From an uncultured Myxococcales bacterium (GTDB lineage Bacteria; Myxococcota_A; UBA9042): a stretch of 32,666 nucleotides of DNA. Every line of letters starts with the position of its first letter. Position 1 is the stretch's first letter. The position numbers were made by a program, and so were the translations under genes. Below are positions 1 through 8,187 of this stretch, piece by piece. The DNA is taken from NCBI GenBank assembly GCA_903850505.1, contig CAINLT010000454.1, forward strand, positions 1-32,666, read 5' to 3'. Under the pieces are notes generated by a model, which worked only from the letters and a program-made list of their open reading frames with translations, searched no databases and was not told where the DNA came from.

Positions 1-495
1 ATCCCGTGACGTGCACGGCGAGCGATCAGTGCCACAGCGCCGGCAGCTGCAATGTCGCCACCGGTACGTGCAGCAACCCGAACAAGGCTGACGGCACCGC
101 GTGCAGCGACGGCAACGCGTGCACCCAGACCGATACCTGCCAGATCGGCGTTTGCACAGGCGCAAATCCCGTGACGTGCACGGCGAGCGATCAGTGCCAC
201 AGCGCCGGCAGCTGCAACGCATCCACCGGCACGTGTAGCGATCCCAGCGCCGCCAACGGCACCGCGTGCAGCGACGGCAACGCCTGCACCCAGAGCGACA
301 CCTGCCAGGCGGGCACCTGCACCGGCGCAAATCCCGTGACCTGCACGGCGAGCGATCAGTGCCACACGGCCGGAACTTGCGACCCAGCAAGCGGCACGTG
401 CAGCAACCCGGGCAACGTCGACGGCGCCGCTTGCGATGACGGCAACGCGTGCACGGTCGGCGATGCCTGCGCGAGCAGCGTGTGCGCCGCAGGTC
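1..495 (+). repeat. 165-nt (55-aa) tandem direct repeat, about 3 copies, probably extending left of the window
   Basis: The phrase atcccgtgacgtgcacggcgagcgatcagtgcca starts at 1, 166 and 331 (spacing exactly 165). Bases 1-52 and 166-217 are identical. Copy 3 differs at 341 within its first 36 nt and diverges further on. Confidence 0.9.
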
Positions 496-2579
496 CTGCT
501 CTCGGCTGCGACGACGGCGTTCTCTGCACCGACGACGCCTGCGCGCCCGCGAGCGGGTGCACGCATGCGGCCAATGCGCTGGCGTGCTCGGATGGCAGCG
601 CTTGCACCTTGGGCGACCATTGCGGCGGCGGCGCCTGCCTCTCCGGCGCGCCCGCGGACTGCAAGGACGACAACGTTTGCACGGACGACAGCTGCGCCGC
701 CCTGACGGGATGCGTGCATTTGGCCAACAGCGCGACGTGCTCGGATGGCGACGTGTGCACGACCGGTGAGGCCTGCGCCAACAGCGCCTGCCAGGGCGCG
801 AGCCCCACGAACTGCGATGACGGCAACGTCTGCACCGATGACGCCTGCGCGCCGGGCACCGGCTGCGGCCATGCCGCCAACACCGCCTTCTGCAGCGACG
901 GCAACGCGTGCACAACCGGCGACAAATGCAGCGCAACCGCCTGCATCGCGACAGGCGTCCCCAACTGCGACGATGGCAACCCATGCACGGATGACGCTTG
1001 CGCCGCCGTCAGCGGTTGCACGCACACAGCCAACACCCTGCCCTGCAGCGACGGCAACGCGTGCACGGACGGCGATGTCTGCACGGCGGGCGCCTGCGTG
1101 CCCACCGCCGCCAAAGTCTGCAATGACGGCAACCCGTGCACGGATGACGCGTGCGACGTGGTCAGCGGCTGCCTCGCCGGCGCCAATGCCGCGGCCTGCA
1201 ACGACGGCAATGCATGCACAAGCGGCGATTTGTGCGTCAATGGCGCGTGCTTGGGCGGCGCCACCGTCGGCTGCGACGACAACAACGCGTGCACGACGGA
1301 CAGCTGCGACGCCGCGAGCGGCTGCACGCATACGCCCGGCGTCGGCGCGTGCGATGACGGCGACCCGTGCACCACCGGGGACACGTGCGGCGGCGGCGCA
1401 TGCATCGGCGGCCAAGCCAACGGCTGCGATGACAGCAACGCGTGCACCAGTGACAGTTGCGCCTCCGCCACGGGCTGCGTCCACCTTGCCTCTGCCGGCA
1501 CATGCAGCGACGGTTCCGCGTGCACGATTGACGACGCGTGCCAGGGCGGCGAATGCGTCGGCACTGCGCTCCAGGACTGCAACGACGGCAATCCGTGCAC
1601 CAGCGACGATTGCACCGACCTGAACGGTGGATGCGCCCACGTCGCCAACACCCTGCCCTGCGACGACGGCAACGCCTGCACCGCGGGCGACTTGTGCGGC
1701 GGCGCGGCGTGCCTCGCGGGCAGCGCCACCAACTGCGACGACAGCAACCCGTGCACGGACGACGCCTGCAGCACCGCGACCGGCTGCGTGCACCTTGCCA
1801 ACGCGGCGACGTGCAGCGACGGGGACGCGTGCACCAGCGGCGACGCGTGCGCGCTGGGTTTGTGCGCCGCCTCCACGGGCACCAACTGCGACGATGGCAA
1901 CGCCTGCACGAACGACAGTTGCCTCGCGAACGCCGGCTGCACCCACAGCGCGGGCTCCGGCAGTTGCGACGATGGCGACGCATGCACGGTCGGCGATCAG
2001 TGCGCGGCGGGCGCGTGCGCGTCCAGCGGCATCGCGAACTGCAACGACGGCAATCCGTGCACCGACGATGCCTGCGTCCCAGCCAAGGGGTGCACGCACG
2101 TCGACAACATCGAAGCCTGCGACGACGGCCAAGCGTGCACGATGGGCGACCAGTGCGCGGCAGGCAAGTGCGCCGGGGTCGCCGATCCCAACTGCGCCGA
2201 CGCTGGCGGCGATTCCGCCAATGACACGGCAAGCGACACGGGCGCCGAGGATGCGGCTGACACGAGCGCCGATGCCGCTGCGGATGCCGCCGACGCGGGA
2301 ACGGACGCGGCGGGCGACACGGGGACCGACGTTGCCGCCGACGTGGACACGGACGCTGCGACTGGCCTGGACACGACGGCTGTCGACGCCGCTACCGGCA
2401 CCGACGCGACTTCAGTCGGAGGCACGGATACTGCATCGGGCGGAACGGCGGCCGATGCGCCCGTCGCCAGCAAGTCGGGTTGCACGGCAGCGCGGACGGC
2501 AACGGGTGGCGCCGATTGGGCGGCGTTGTGCGCTGGCGCTGCCGCCGTCCTGTGGCTCTTCAGGCGTCGGCGCGCTTGA
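1..2579 (+). CDS. Giant Cys-rich CTDC-repeat surface protein, 5' truncated by the window, with MYXO-CTERM-like C-terminus
   Basis: The reading frame is open from base 3 (ORF track starts at GTG 6). Repeats of the form CDDGNACTxxDxCxxGxC / CDDGNPCTDDACxxxxGCxH run to about nt 2200, followed by an Asp/Ala/Thr-rich linker and the C-terminus SGCTAARTATGGADWAALCAGAAAVLWLFRRRRA (Gly-Cys, hydrophobic segment, Arg cluster). Stop TGA at 2577-2579. Confidence 0.88.
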   Translation, partial: PVTCTASDQCHSAGSCNVATGTCSNPNKADGTACSDGNACTQTDTCQIGVCTGANPVTCTASDQCHSAGSCNASTGTCSDPSAANGTACSDGNACTQSDTCQAGTCTGANPVTCTASDQCHTAGTCDPASGTCSNPGNVDGAACDDGNACTVGDACASSVCAAGPALGCDDGVLCTDDACAPASGCTHAANALACSDGSACTLGDHCGGGACLSGAPADCKDDNVCTDDSCAALTGCVHLANSATCSDGDVCTTGEACANSACQGASPTNCDDGNVCTDDACAPGTGCGHAANTAFCSDGNACTTGDKCSATACIATGVPNCDDGNPCTDDACAAVSGCTHTANTLPCSDGNACTDGDVCTAGACVPTAAKVCNDGNPCTDDACDVVSGCLAGANAAACNDGNACTSGDLCVNGACLGGATVGCDDNNACTTDSCDAASGCTHTPGVGACDDGDPCTTGDTCGGGACIGGQANGCDDSNACTSDSCASATGCVHLASAGTCSDGSACTIDDACQGGECVGTALQDCNDGNPCTSDDCTDLNGGCAHVANTLPCDDGNACTAGDLCGGAACLAGSATNCDDSNPCTDDACSTATGCVHLANAATCSDGDACTSGDACALGLCAASTGTNCDDGNACTNDSCLANAGCTHSAGSGSCDDGDACTVGDQCAAGACASSGIANCNDGNPCTDDACVPAKGCTHVDNIEACDDGQACTMGDQCAAGKCAGVADPNCADAGGDSANDTASDTGAEDAADTSADAAADAADAGTDAAGDTGTDVAADVDTDAATGLDTTAVDAATGTDATSVGGTDTASGGTAADAPVASKSGCTAARTATGGADWAALCAGAAAVLWLFRRRRA
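2475..2576 (+). other. MYXO-CTERM-like C-terminal sorting/anchoring segment
   Basis: Encodes SGCTAARTATGGADWAALCAGAAAVLWLFRRRRA: conserved-type GC, then a hydrophobic helix, then RRRR at the extreme C-terminus. Confidence 0.75.
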
Positions 2580-4452
2580 AAGCCTGAATCGACTGGCCGA
2601 CGTAGTTGCGCCCTTGCATCGCCTGCCAACGCAGGAGCGCGCGGTCGGCCGTGGCCTGCGCCAGCGCGCGCGACTCCGCGATGATGTCCGTGGCGCGGCC
2701 AAACTCGATCGGCAGATAGCTCGTCGGCTTGGTCTCCATGATGGCGTCCACGATCAGCTGCTCAGAATTGCCAGCCGTGTGAAACAGCATGAACGTGGAG
2801 CGATAGCCGTCCACTGAGCGCTGGATCGGATTGATGCCCTGTAGCAGCGCGCCAATGCGCCCCGGGAACATCGGCTTGGGCGCCGGTTCGGACCGCGGCG
2901 GCGGCACGATGTTGGACGCGATGACGAGATCCGCACCTTCCGAGAGAATCGGCCCGTCGGGGACGTTGTCGGAAATGCCGCCATCCACGTAGCGCCGCAG
3001 CTTGCCCGCGACCGGGTCCATCGTCGTCGTCGGTCCGAATACGGTCGGAAACGACCCGCTCGCCGTCGTACCCAGCGCGACGTTGATGCCGCGAATCGCC
3101 GTTGTCTCCGCCGCGGCGATGTCGCACGCGACCGGCAGGAACACCGTGTCGAGGTCTTCCAGCCAGTGGTCGCCCACGTCCCACTTCACCTGCATACCGA
3201 TGACTGACGAATTGATGATCGCGCCCTGAACGGCGAACGCGAGCCGCGGGCCAGCCTTGACGAGCTTGCGCAGGCCTTCTTCACCCGCCACGCAATAATA
3301 CGCGCCAACCATCGAACCGAAGCTGACGCCGGCGACGATGTCGATTGGGATGTTCCGCGCCAGCAGTTCTTCAATGAGCGCAACGTGGGCATAGCCCCAA
3401 GCGCCGCCACCGCCCAACGCCAAGCCAACGGTGCGGTCGCTGACGTTGCGCGCCCATTTGTCCAGCGCGCGCCGATTGCCCTCGCTCCACGCGGAAATCG
3501 GCTGGTCCAGATCCTTCTGGTTGAGCCGCACACGCGCCGCGCCGACCGGGAGCACATGCGGACGCACGGAAATCCCCGTTTCCGGCATGAGCACGGATTC
3601 GCACAGCCGTACGGAATCGCGCAGCCCCGGCAGCGGCGTCACATCGCCCGGCAGCCGCAGGGAGGCCAGCTTGGTGGCATGGGCCGCCCAGTTCGCGCTG
3701 GCCTCGGCATCGGCGGCCGTCAGATCCAGCAGCAGGTAGTCCATTTCCTTGCGCAGAGCGACCGCCAGCGCAGAGTCCAGGAACGCGTCCGGATCCGGCC
3801 CCACCGTGACGTGCACCAGGCCATCCTGATCGGCCGGCGGCACCGGGCCCAGCGGGTCAGGCGCGGTCGCCACAACATGCACGATGCCCACGCGATCGCC
3901 GTGATTGCGCACCAGCGCCTCGCCCAGCGCGCGCGTCAACTTCTCCAGCGGCCAGCCGTCCGGACCGTGAATTGCCACCAGTTCAACGTTCACATCCTCG
4001 TGCTGGGTCGCCGCCGCCACCACCGATTCCAGCTCCGGATGCGCGGCCGACAGCAGCGCGCGCCGGAACGCCGTCGACTCCGCCATCGCCAGATGCAAGT
4101 CCGTCGCCTTGAGGCACGCGAGCACCGCCCCGTCGCCCGCCATCACCCGCGATCGGGTCGCCTGGCCCAGCACCACGGCCGTCTCGCCAAAAGTATCGCC
4201 CGGCCGCAATTGCCGGCGGATGGTCAGCTTGCCCTGGGCATCGCGGGCAAAATCCTGCAGGCGACCGCCGCGCACAACGTAGAATGCGTTCGCTTCGCTC
4301 CCCTCGTCGTAGACAAGCTCGCCCTGCTGGAGATGCAATTCCGTGGCTTTCTCGGCCAGCGCGGTCAATTGCCGCAGCGGCACGTGCTGAAAGAGCGCCG
4401 ACCTGCGCAAAGCGGTGACGATGGGCTTTGTGTGCTCCAAGGAACGCGACAT
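2560..4452 (-). CDS. Cyclic-nucleotide-binding domain plus patatin-like phospholipase (NTE/RssA-like)
   Basis: N-terminus resembles a CNBD (ALFQHVPLRQL...FGETAVVLGQATRSRV). Patatin motifs: GLALGGGGAWGYAHV (oxyanion), GVSFGSM (GxSxG) and DGGISDNVP (Asp of the dyad). Start MSRSLEHTK chosen because GGAGG lies 5 nt upstream; the ORF track extends to 4464. Confidence 0.9.
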   Translation of the reverse strand: MSRSLEHTKPIVTALRRSALFQHVPLRQLTALAEKATELHLQQGELVYDEGSEANAFYVVRGGRLQDFARDAQGKLTIRRQLRPGDTFGETAVVLGQATRSRVMAGDGAVLACLKATDLHLAMAESTAFRRALLSAAHPELESVVAAATQHEDVNVELVAIHGPDGWPLEKLTRALGEALVRNHGDRVGIVHVVATAPDPLGPVPPADQDGLVHVTVGPDPDAFLDSALAVALRKEMDYLLLDLTAADAEASANWAAHATKLASLRLPGDVTPLPGLRDSVRLCESVLMPETGISVRPHVLPVGAARVRLNQKDLDQPISAWSEGNRRALDKWARNVSDRTVGLALGGGGAWGYAHVALIEELLARNIPIDIVAGVSFGSMVGAYYCVAGEEGLRKLVKAGPRLAFAVQGAIINSSVIGMQVKWDVGDHWLEDLDTVFLPVACDIAAAETTAIRGINVALGTTASGSFPTVFGPTTTMDPVAGKLRRYVDGGISDNVPDGPILSEGADLVIASNIVPPPRSEPAPKPMFPGRIGALLQGINPIQRSVDGYRSTFMLFHTAGNSEQLIVDAIMETKPTSYLPIEFGRATDIIAESRALAQATADRALLRWQAMQGRNYVGQSIQAFKRADA

Positions 4453-4539
4453 TCGGACCTCCAAAATTGAAGGCAGAATCTAGCATTGCCCCGTGCCGCG
4501 TGTCATCTGCCGCGTTCGTCGTGCGGCGTGCGGCGACCG

Positions 4540-6792
4540 CTATTCCAGCGTCGCGGTGAACAGCAGCGTCGCGCCAGCCGTCAGCGGCTTCTCGAAGACG
4601 ATGCGGCGGCCCTTGACCTGCGCGCTCCCGCCGTCCGGGCAGTCAAAACTCGCGAGTCGATCGCCGAATTCCAGCGAAAACCGCGGCGCGTCCCGCTTGC
4701 CGACGTGAATCGTACCTTGATAACCCTTGCCCGGCACGTAGTGGGCGTCCACCGTCGTGCCTTCGCGACCGCGCCAGAAATCGCCCGCCGCCGTGATGCG
4801 CGCCACGCGCAGGTCAAAAGTCAGCGCGCGGGCCAGGAACCGCTGCATCGTGTCCAGCTTGACCGCGAGGTTGTTGGCGTTGGTCCCGACGCCATAAGAC
4901 GGGTGCAGCAGGTACGTGCTCCAGCCGTTGTTGCGCATGTTCTCTATCAGCGCCCAGGTCCAGCGCCCCATGAAGATGCTCGCGTTGGCGGCTTGGAGCT
5001 CCCAGCGCGTGAACGTGCCATCGTCCAGCGTGTCGCCGAGGCCATCTTCCTGGACGATCGGGAAGCTGAACACGTCGCCGACGCCGCCGGCTTCCCGCAG
5101 CCCGGTGTTGCGCGGCACGTAGGTCGGCAGCGTGCCGAGGACGTCGCCCATGGAGAAGCTGGAATCGTAGACAATGCCGAGCCCTTCCAGGTCTTTGTAC
5201 AGCGTCGCCGGCGTCTGCAGGTACGGCGTCCGCCACGCGCGAATCGGCTGATCCTTGGGCAGCAGGCTCTCCAGGATCTCCTTGCTCACGCGCACTTCGC
5301 CGCAGACCGTCGGCGACGTTGGGTCGTAGCTCGCCTTCGTCTCCGTGCACGTGCCCGCCGGCATCGATTGCATGTCCTTGTGCAGCACCGAATGCGCCGC
5401 TTCCGGGCACGAACCGAGCGCGCACAGCCCGTCGACAATACCGGGATTGAAATACCCGACGTAGTAATCCGTCGTGACGAAATAGCTGCCGAGAATTCCG
5501 AGATTCTTCTCAATCTGCGCCGCCTGCAGCGCGCCCGCGTCGCCCCACTTGGGATTGGCGTTGTGGGAATCCGGCGCATCGATGTCATGCGTTGAGATCA
5601 GCAACGTCGATTCCACGCCCGGCACCGTGTGCTTCCAGACCGCATGACCGTGCGCCGCCTCCTGGGCAATTGCCCGCAGGATGCCCACGCCGATGTCGCG
5701 CCCCGGTGAGAAGCAGTTGAGGTCGCACGTCGAAACGGCGCCCTGCAGCGGATCCCAGCCGAACGTGTAGACCGCGCCCTTGCCCAGCGGCCGCCGCAGC
5801 CACGTCGCGCCGCGGGGCTGCCCCTGATGCTTGGCCACGCCAAATGCCTGCGTCCCCGCCTTCACATCCGGCACGTACGTCAGCACTTCGGCCGGCGGCG
5901 GATTCTCAAAGCGCGGAATCACGTTGATCTGCCGTTCCGTCGGACTGTCGAGGTAGTACGTCGCCGGCACATTCGGAATCACGTCGATCTGGTCGACGTC
6001 CAACGTCTGCGTCACCGTGGCCACGCCAGCGAGGTCGAGGAACGCCGCGCCGTGCGAGCCCGCCACCGGCGCTGCGCCGTTCTCCGACCAAGGCATGACC
6101 GGCTTGTTCCACACGAGCGTGCCGCCCGCACTGACCCATGCGCGCAACGCGGCGAGTTCGTCCGTCGTCGCATCCGGCGTCCCAGCCGCGCCCTTGGCAA
6201 AGAACGACTCGTCCACGTAGCCGGGAATCAGGATAATCGTGTACGCCGACAAGTCATTGGCGAACAGCTTGTTCCAGTCAAATTGCGCGTTCAGCGCCTC
6301 CGCGTCCGGCGCGTCAAACGCCAGCCCCGACTGGTTCAGACCGTCGATCGCGGATCGCACGGGCTCGCGGTTCAGGTCCTTGAAATCCGCTGGCACGTCC
6401 GTCCAGACCTGTTGCGGCATCACGATGCGCAGCTTCGCCGTTGTCGCGGTCACGTCCGTCAGGTTGTCGACCGTGCCATCGCAGTCGTCATCCAGGCCGT
6501 TCTTGGACTCCGGCATGACCGGCGGCGTGAGGCACTGCTTGACGAGGCCCTGGCAGCCGGCAAATCCGCTGCCGCACGTGCCTTTCGCGTCGGTCGTGCA
6601 GGCGTTGCTGGCGATCGGCAGGAGCACGTCGGTCAAGCCGTCGCAGTCGTTGTCGAGACCGTCACACGTGGACTCAATTTCTTCGTAGCCCGGATCGCCC
6701 GGGTGAATCGAGCAGGTCTCGACCGGAACCGTGTCGTCGCAACCGGCGGCGGACGCCAACAGCAGCGCCATCAGCACGAAAAACCGGGTCAT
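4540..6792 (-). CDS. Lipoprotein with MopE-like metal-binding motifs and a polysaccharide-deacetylase-like region
   Basis: Start MTRFFVLMALLLASAAGCDD (signal peptide with lipobox). STCDGLDNDCDGLTD and KNGLDDDCDGTVD match the MopE-type motif. Central region LSAYTIILIPGYVDESFF...LRAWVSAGGTLVW is glutamine-amidotransferase-like. C-terminal half STLLISTHDIDAPDSHN...IRAWRTPYLQTP is deacetylase-like. Confidence 0.8.
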   Translation of the reverse strand: MTRFFVLMALLLASAAGCDDTVPVETCSIHPGDPGYEEIESTCDGLDNDCDGLTDVLLPIASNACTTDAKGTCGSGFAGCQGLVKQCLTPPVMPESKNGLDDDCDGTVDNLTDVTATTAKLRIVMPQQVWTDVPADFKDLNREPVRSAIDGLNQSGLAFDAPDAEALNAQFDWNKLFANDLSAYTIILIPGYVDESFFAKGAAGTPDATTDELAALRAWVSAGGTLVWNKPVMPWSENGAAPVAGSHGAAFLDLAGVATVTQTLDVDQIDVIPNVPATYYLDSPTERQINVIPRFENPPPAEVLTYVPDVKAGTQAFGVAKHQGQPRGATWLRRPLGKGAVYTFGWDPLQGAVSTCDLNCFSPGRDIGVGILRAIAQEAAHGHAVWKHTVPGVESTLLISTHDIDAPDSHNANPKWGDAGALQAAQIEKNLGILGSYFVTTDYYVGYFNPGIVDGLCALGSCPEAAHSVLHKDMQSMPAGTCTETKASYDPTSPTVCGEVRVSKEILESLLPKDQPIRAWRTPYLQTPATLYKDLEGLGIVYDSSFSMGDVLGTLPTYVPRNTGLREAGGVGDVFSFPIVQEDGLGDTLDDGTFTRWELQAANASIFMGRWTWALIENMRNNGWSTYLLHPSYGVGTNANNLAVKLDTMQRFLARALTFDLRVARITAAGDFWRGREGTTVDAHYVPGKGYQGTIHVGKRDAPRFSLEFGDRLASFDCPDGGSAQVKGRRIVFEKPLTAGATLLFTATLE

Positions 6793-6930
6793 GTTCCCGT
6801 CCAAATTGCCGCGCCTTTTCACCTGCACTCCTGACCTCCCGCGCAGGCATAACCCCGCACGCACGCATCGAACCTACGCGTGAAGTTTGGGCCCCACCCG
6901 GGGACGCGTCAAGCAACACGTGCGCGCGCC

Positions 6931-7560
6931 CTATTCGGGCGTCATCGGGCCATCGCCGTGGACAAGGCCAGCGCCAAAAAGGCTGATAATCGCCGGTCCG
7001 ACCGCAACGGCATCGCCGAGGTCGACGCCGCTGAGCCAAGCGTACACGAGGCGGTCAATCGCGCCGACGATGGCCAGCGCCGTAACCTGTGGCACCGTCG
7101 CGCGAATCAGCCCGCGGTCTGCGAGCGATCGCACGAGTTCAACAACGAACTGATCGAGCTGCGTCTGCCGGCTGCGCAGCCAATCGCCAATCGGCCCCGG
7201 GCTGCGCTGCTCGCGGTAGAACAGGAGCGTCGCCTCCGGATGCGCGGTCACCGCCGTCGCCAGCGCCGCCGCCAGCAGGTCGTACGCCGCCTGCGTCTCC
7301 GCCGCGCTGTCCGCCGCCTCGAGCATCAGTCGCGCATCCAGCAGCGCATCGACAACCGGGTCCAGCGCCGCGCTGACCAAGGCATGGAACAGCGACTCCT
7401 TGTCGTCAAAATACAGGTAGAACGTACCGCGGGCCACGCCGGCCTCCGCGACGATTTGCTCAATGCTCGTAGCGACATAGCCCTGCGCGAGGAACAGCGC
7501 CTGCGCCGCGCTCTCCAGGTCCGTGCGTTTGCGCGCCTTGTTGTCCTCACGTTTGCCCAC
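6931..7560 (-). CDS. TetR/AcrR family transcriptional regulator
   Basis: GTG start VGKREDNKARKRTDLESAAQALFLAQGYVATSIEQIVAEAGVARGTFYLYFDDKESLF is a classic TetR N-terminal HTH. The longer ORF to 7710 would run through the palindromic operators. Confidence 0.92.
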   Translation of the reverse strand: MGKREDNKARKRTDLESAAQALFLAQGYVATSIEQIVAEAGVARGTFYLYFDDKESLFHALVSAALDPVVDALLDARLMLEAADSAAETQAAYDLLAAALATAVTAHPEATLLFYREQRSPGPIGDWLRSRQTQLDQFVVELVRSLADRGLIRATVPQVTALAIVGAIDRLVYAWLSGVDLGDAVAVGPAIISLFGAGLVHGDGPMTPE

Positions 7561-7610
7561 ACGTCCTCCAAATCCGGTGATAGCAGCGCGCCCAAGGAAC
7601 GGCAAGTCGC

Positions 7611-7634
7611 AAAACTGACGGGTCTGACAGTTTT
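7611..7634. promoter_or_regulatory. Palindromic operator candidate 1 (TetR site)
   Basis: AAAACTG-ACGGGTCTGA-CAGTTTT, 7-bp arms, in the TetR/GMC divergent intergenic region. Confidence 0.65.
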
Positions 7635-7642
7635 GTTTGCAA

Positions 7643-7666
7643 GAAACTGACGGTTGTGTCAGTTTC
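7643..7666. promoter_or_regulatory. Palindromic operator candidate 2 (TetR site)
   Basis: GAAACTGAC-GGTTGT-GTCAGTTTC, perfect 9-bp arms with 6-nt spacer. Matches operator 1 at 19 of 24 positions; centres are 32 bp apart. Confidence 0.75.
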
Positions 7667-7708
7667 ATTGACGCAAGGTTCGCTCGTCGGACCAAAAAAG
7701 GCCCGCCC

Positions 7709-8164
7709 ATGCCACTCTCGCCTCAGCGCCGCTACAGCCTGCTCTGCCAATTCTGGAGCCTCGCGTTTGTCGTGACCGGCCTGCTCTTCGCGTTCGCGCC
7801 GCGGCAACTGGGCCAGCAGATGGCGGCGGCGGGCGCGCTGCTTGGACTGACGGGCCACGTCGACTGGACGCCCGGGACGCCCTGGCACGTCATCGCGCTC
7901 TCGCTCATGTTGACGGTCACGCTGCTGGCTTGGCAAAGCGCGCGGCAGCCGATGGCGCGCGATCCGTACGTGACGCTGCAAGCCGCCAAGGTCTTCAGCA
8001 CCCTGCTCTTCAGCTATCTGGCGGTGACCGACGGGAGCATTTGGGTCCTTTGCGCCATCACCGACGGAAGCATCGCGCTGAGCCTCTTTCTGGCGCGTCT
8101 GTCGCTGCCGACGAGAACGGCGGGCACATCGCCGCGCAGTTCCAGCCCCCACCCGCAGCGCTGA
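7709..8164 (+). CDS. Small multi-pass membrane protein
   Basis: MPLSPQRRYSLLCQFWSLAFVVTGLLFAF..., several hydrophobic segments. Lies 23 nt before the GMC oxidoreductase and downstream of the operators. Confidence 0.75.
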   Translation: MPLSPQRRYSLLCQFWSLAFVVTGLLFAFAPRQLGQQMAAAGALLGLTGHVDWTPGTPWHVIALSLMLTVTLLAWQSARQPMARDPYVTLQAAKVFSTLLFSYLAVTDGSIWVLCAITDGSIALSLFLARLSLPTRTAGTSPRSSSPHPQR

Positions 8165-8187
8165 AACCGCAACAACCGGAGGACATC

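Noticed and set aside
1-2579. Cys-rich array considered as a CRISPR-like or DNA-level regulatory repeat
   Set aside because: Repeats are codon-phased, diverge at the third base and keep the Cys pattern, so they are protein-coding repeats without unique spacers.
7637-7708. Upstream start for the small membrane protein (MQETDGCVSF...)
   Set aside because: It would place coding sequence across the second palindromic operator. MPLSPQ at 7709 is the more natural start.
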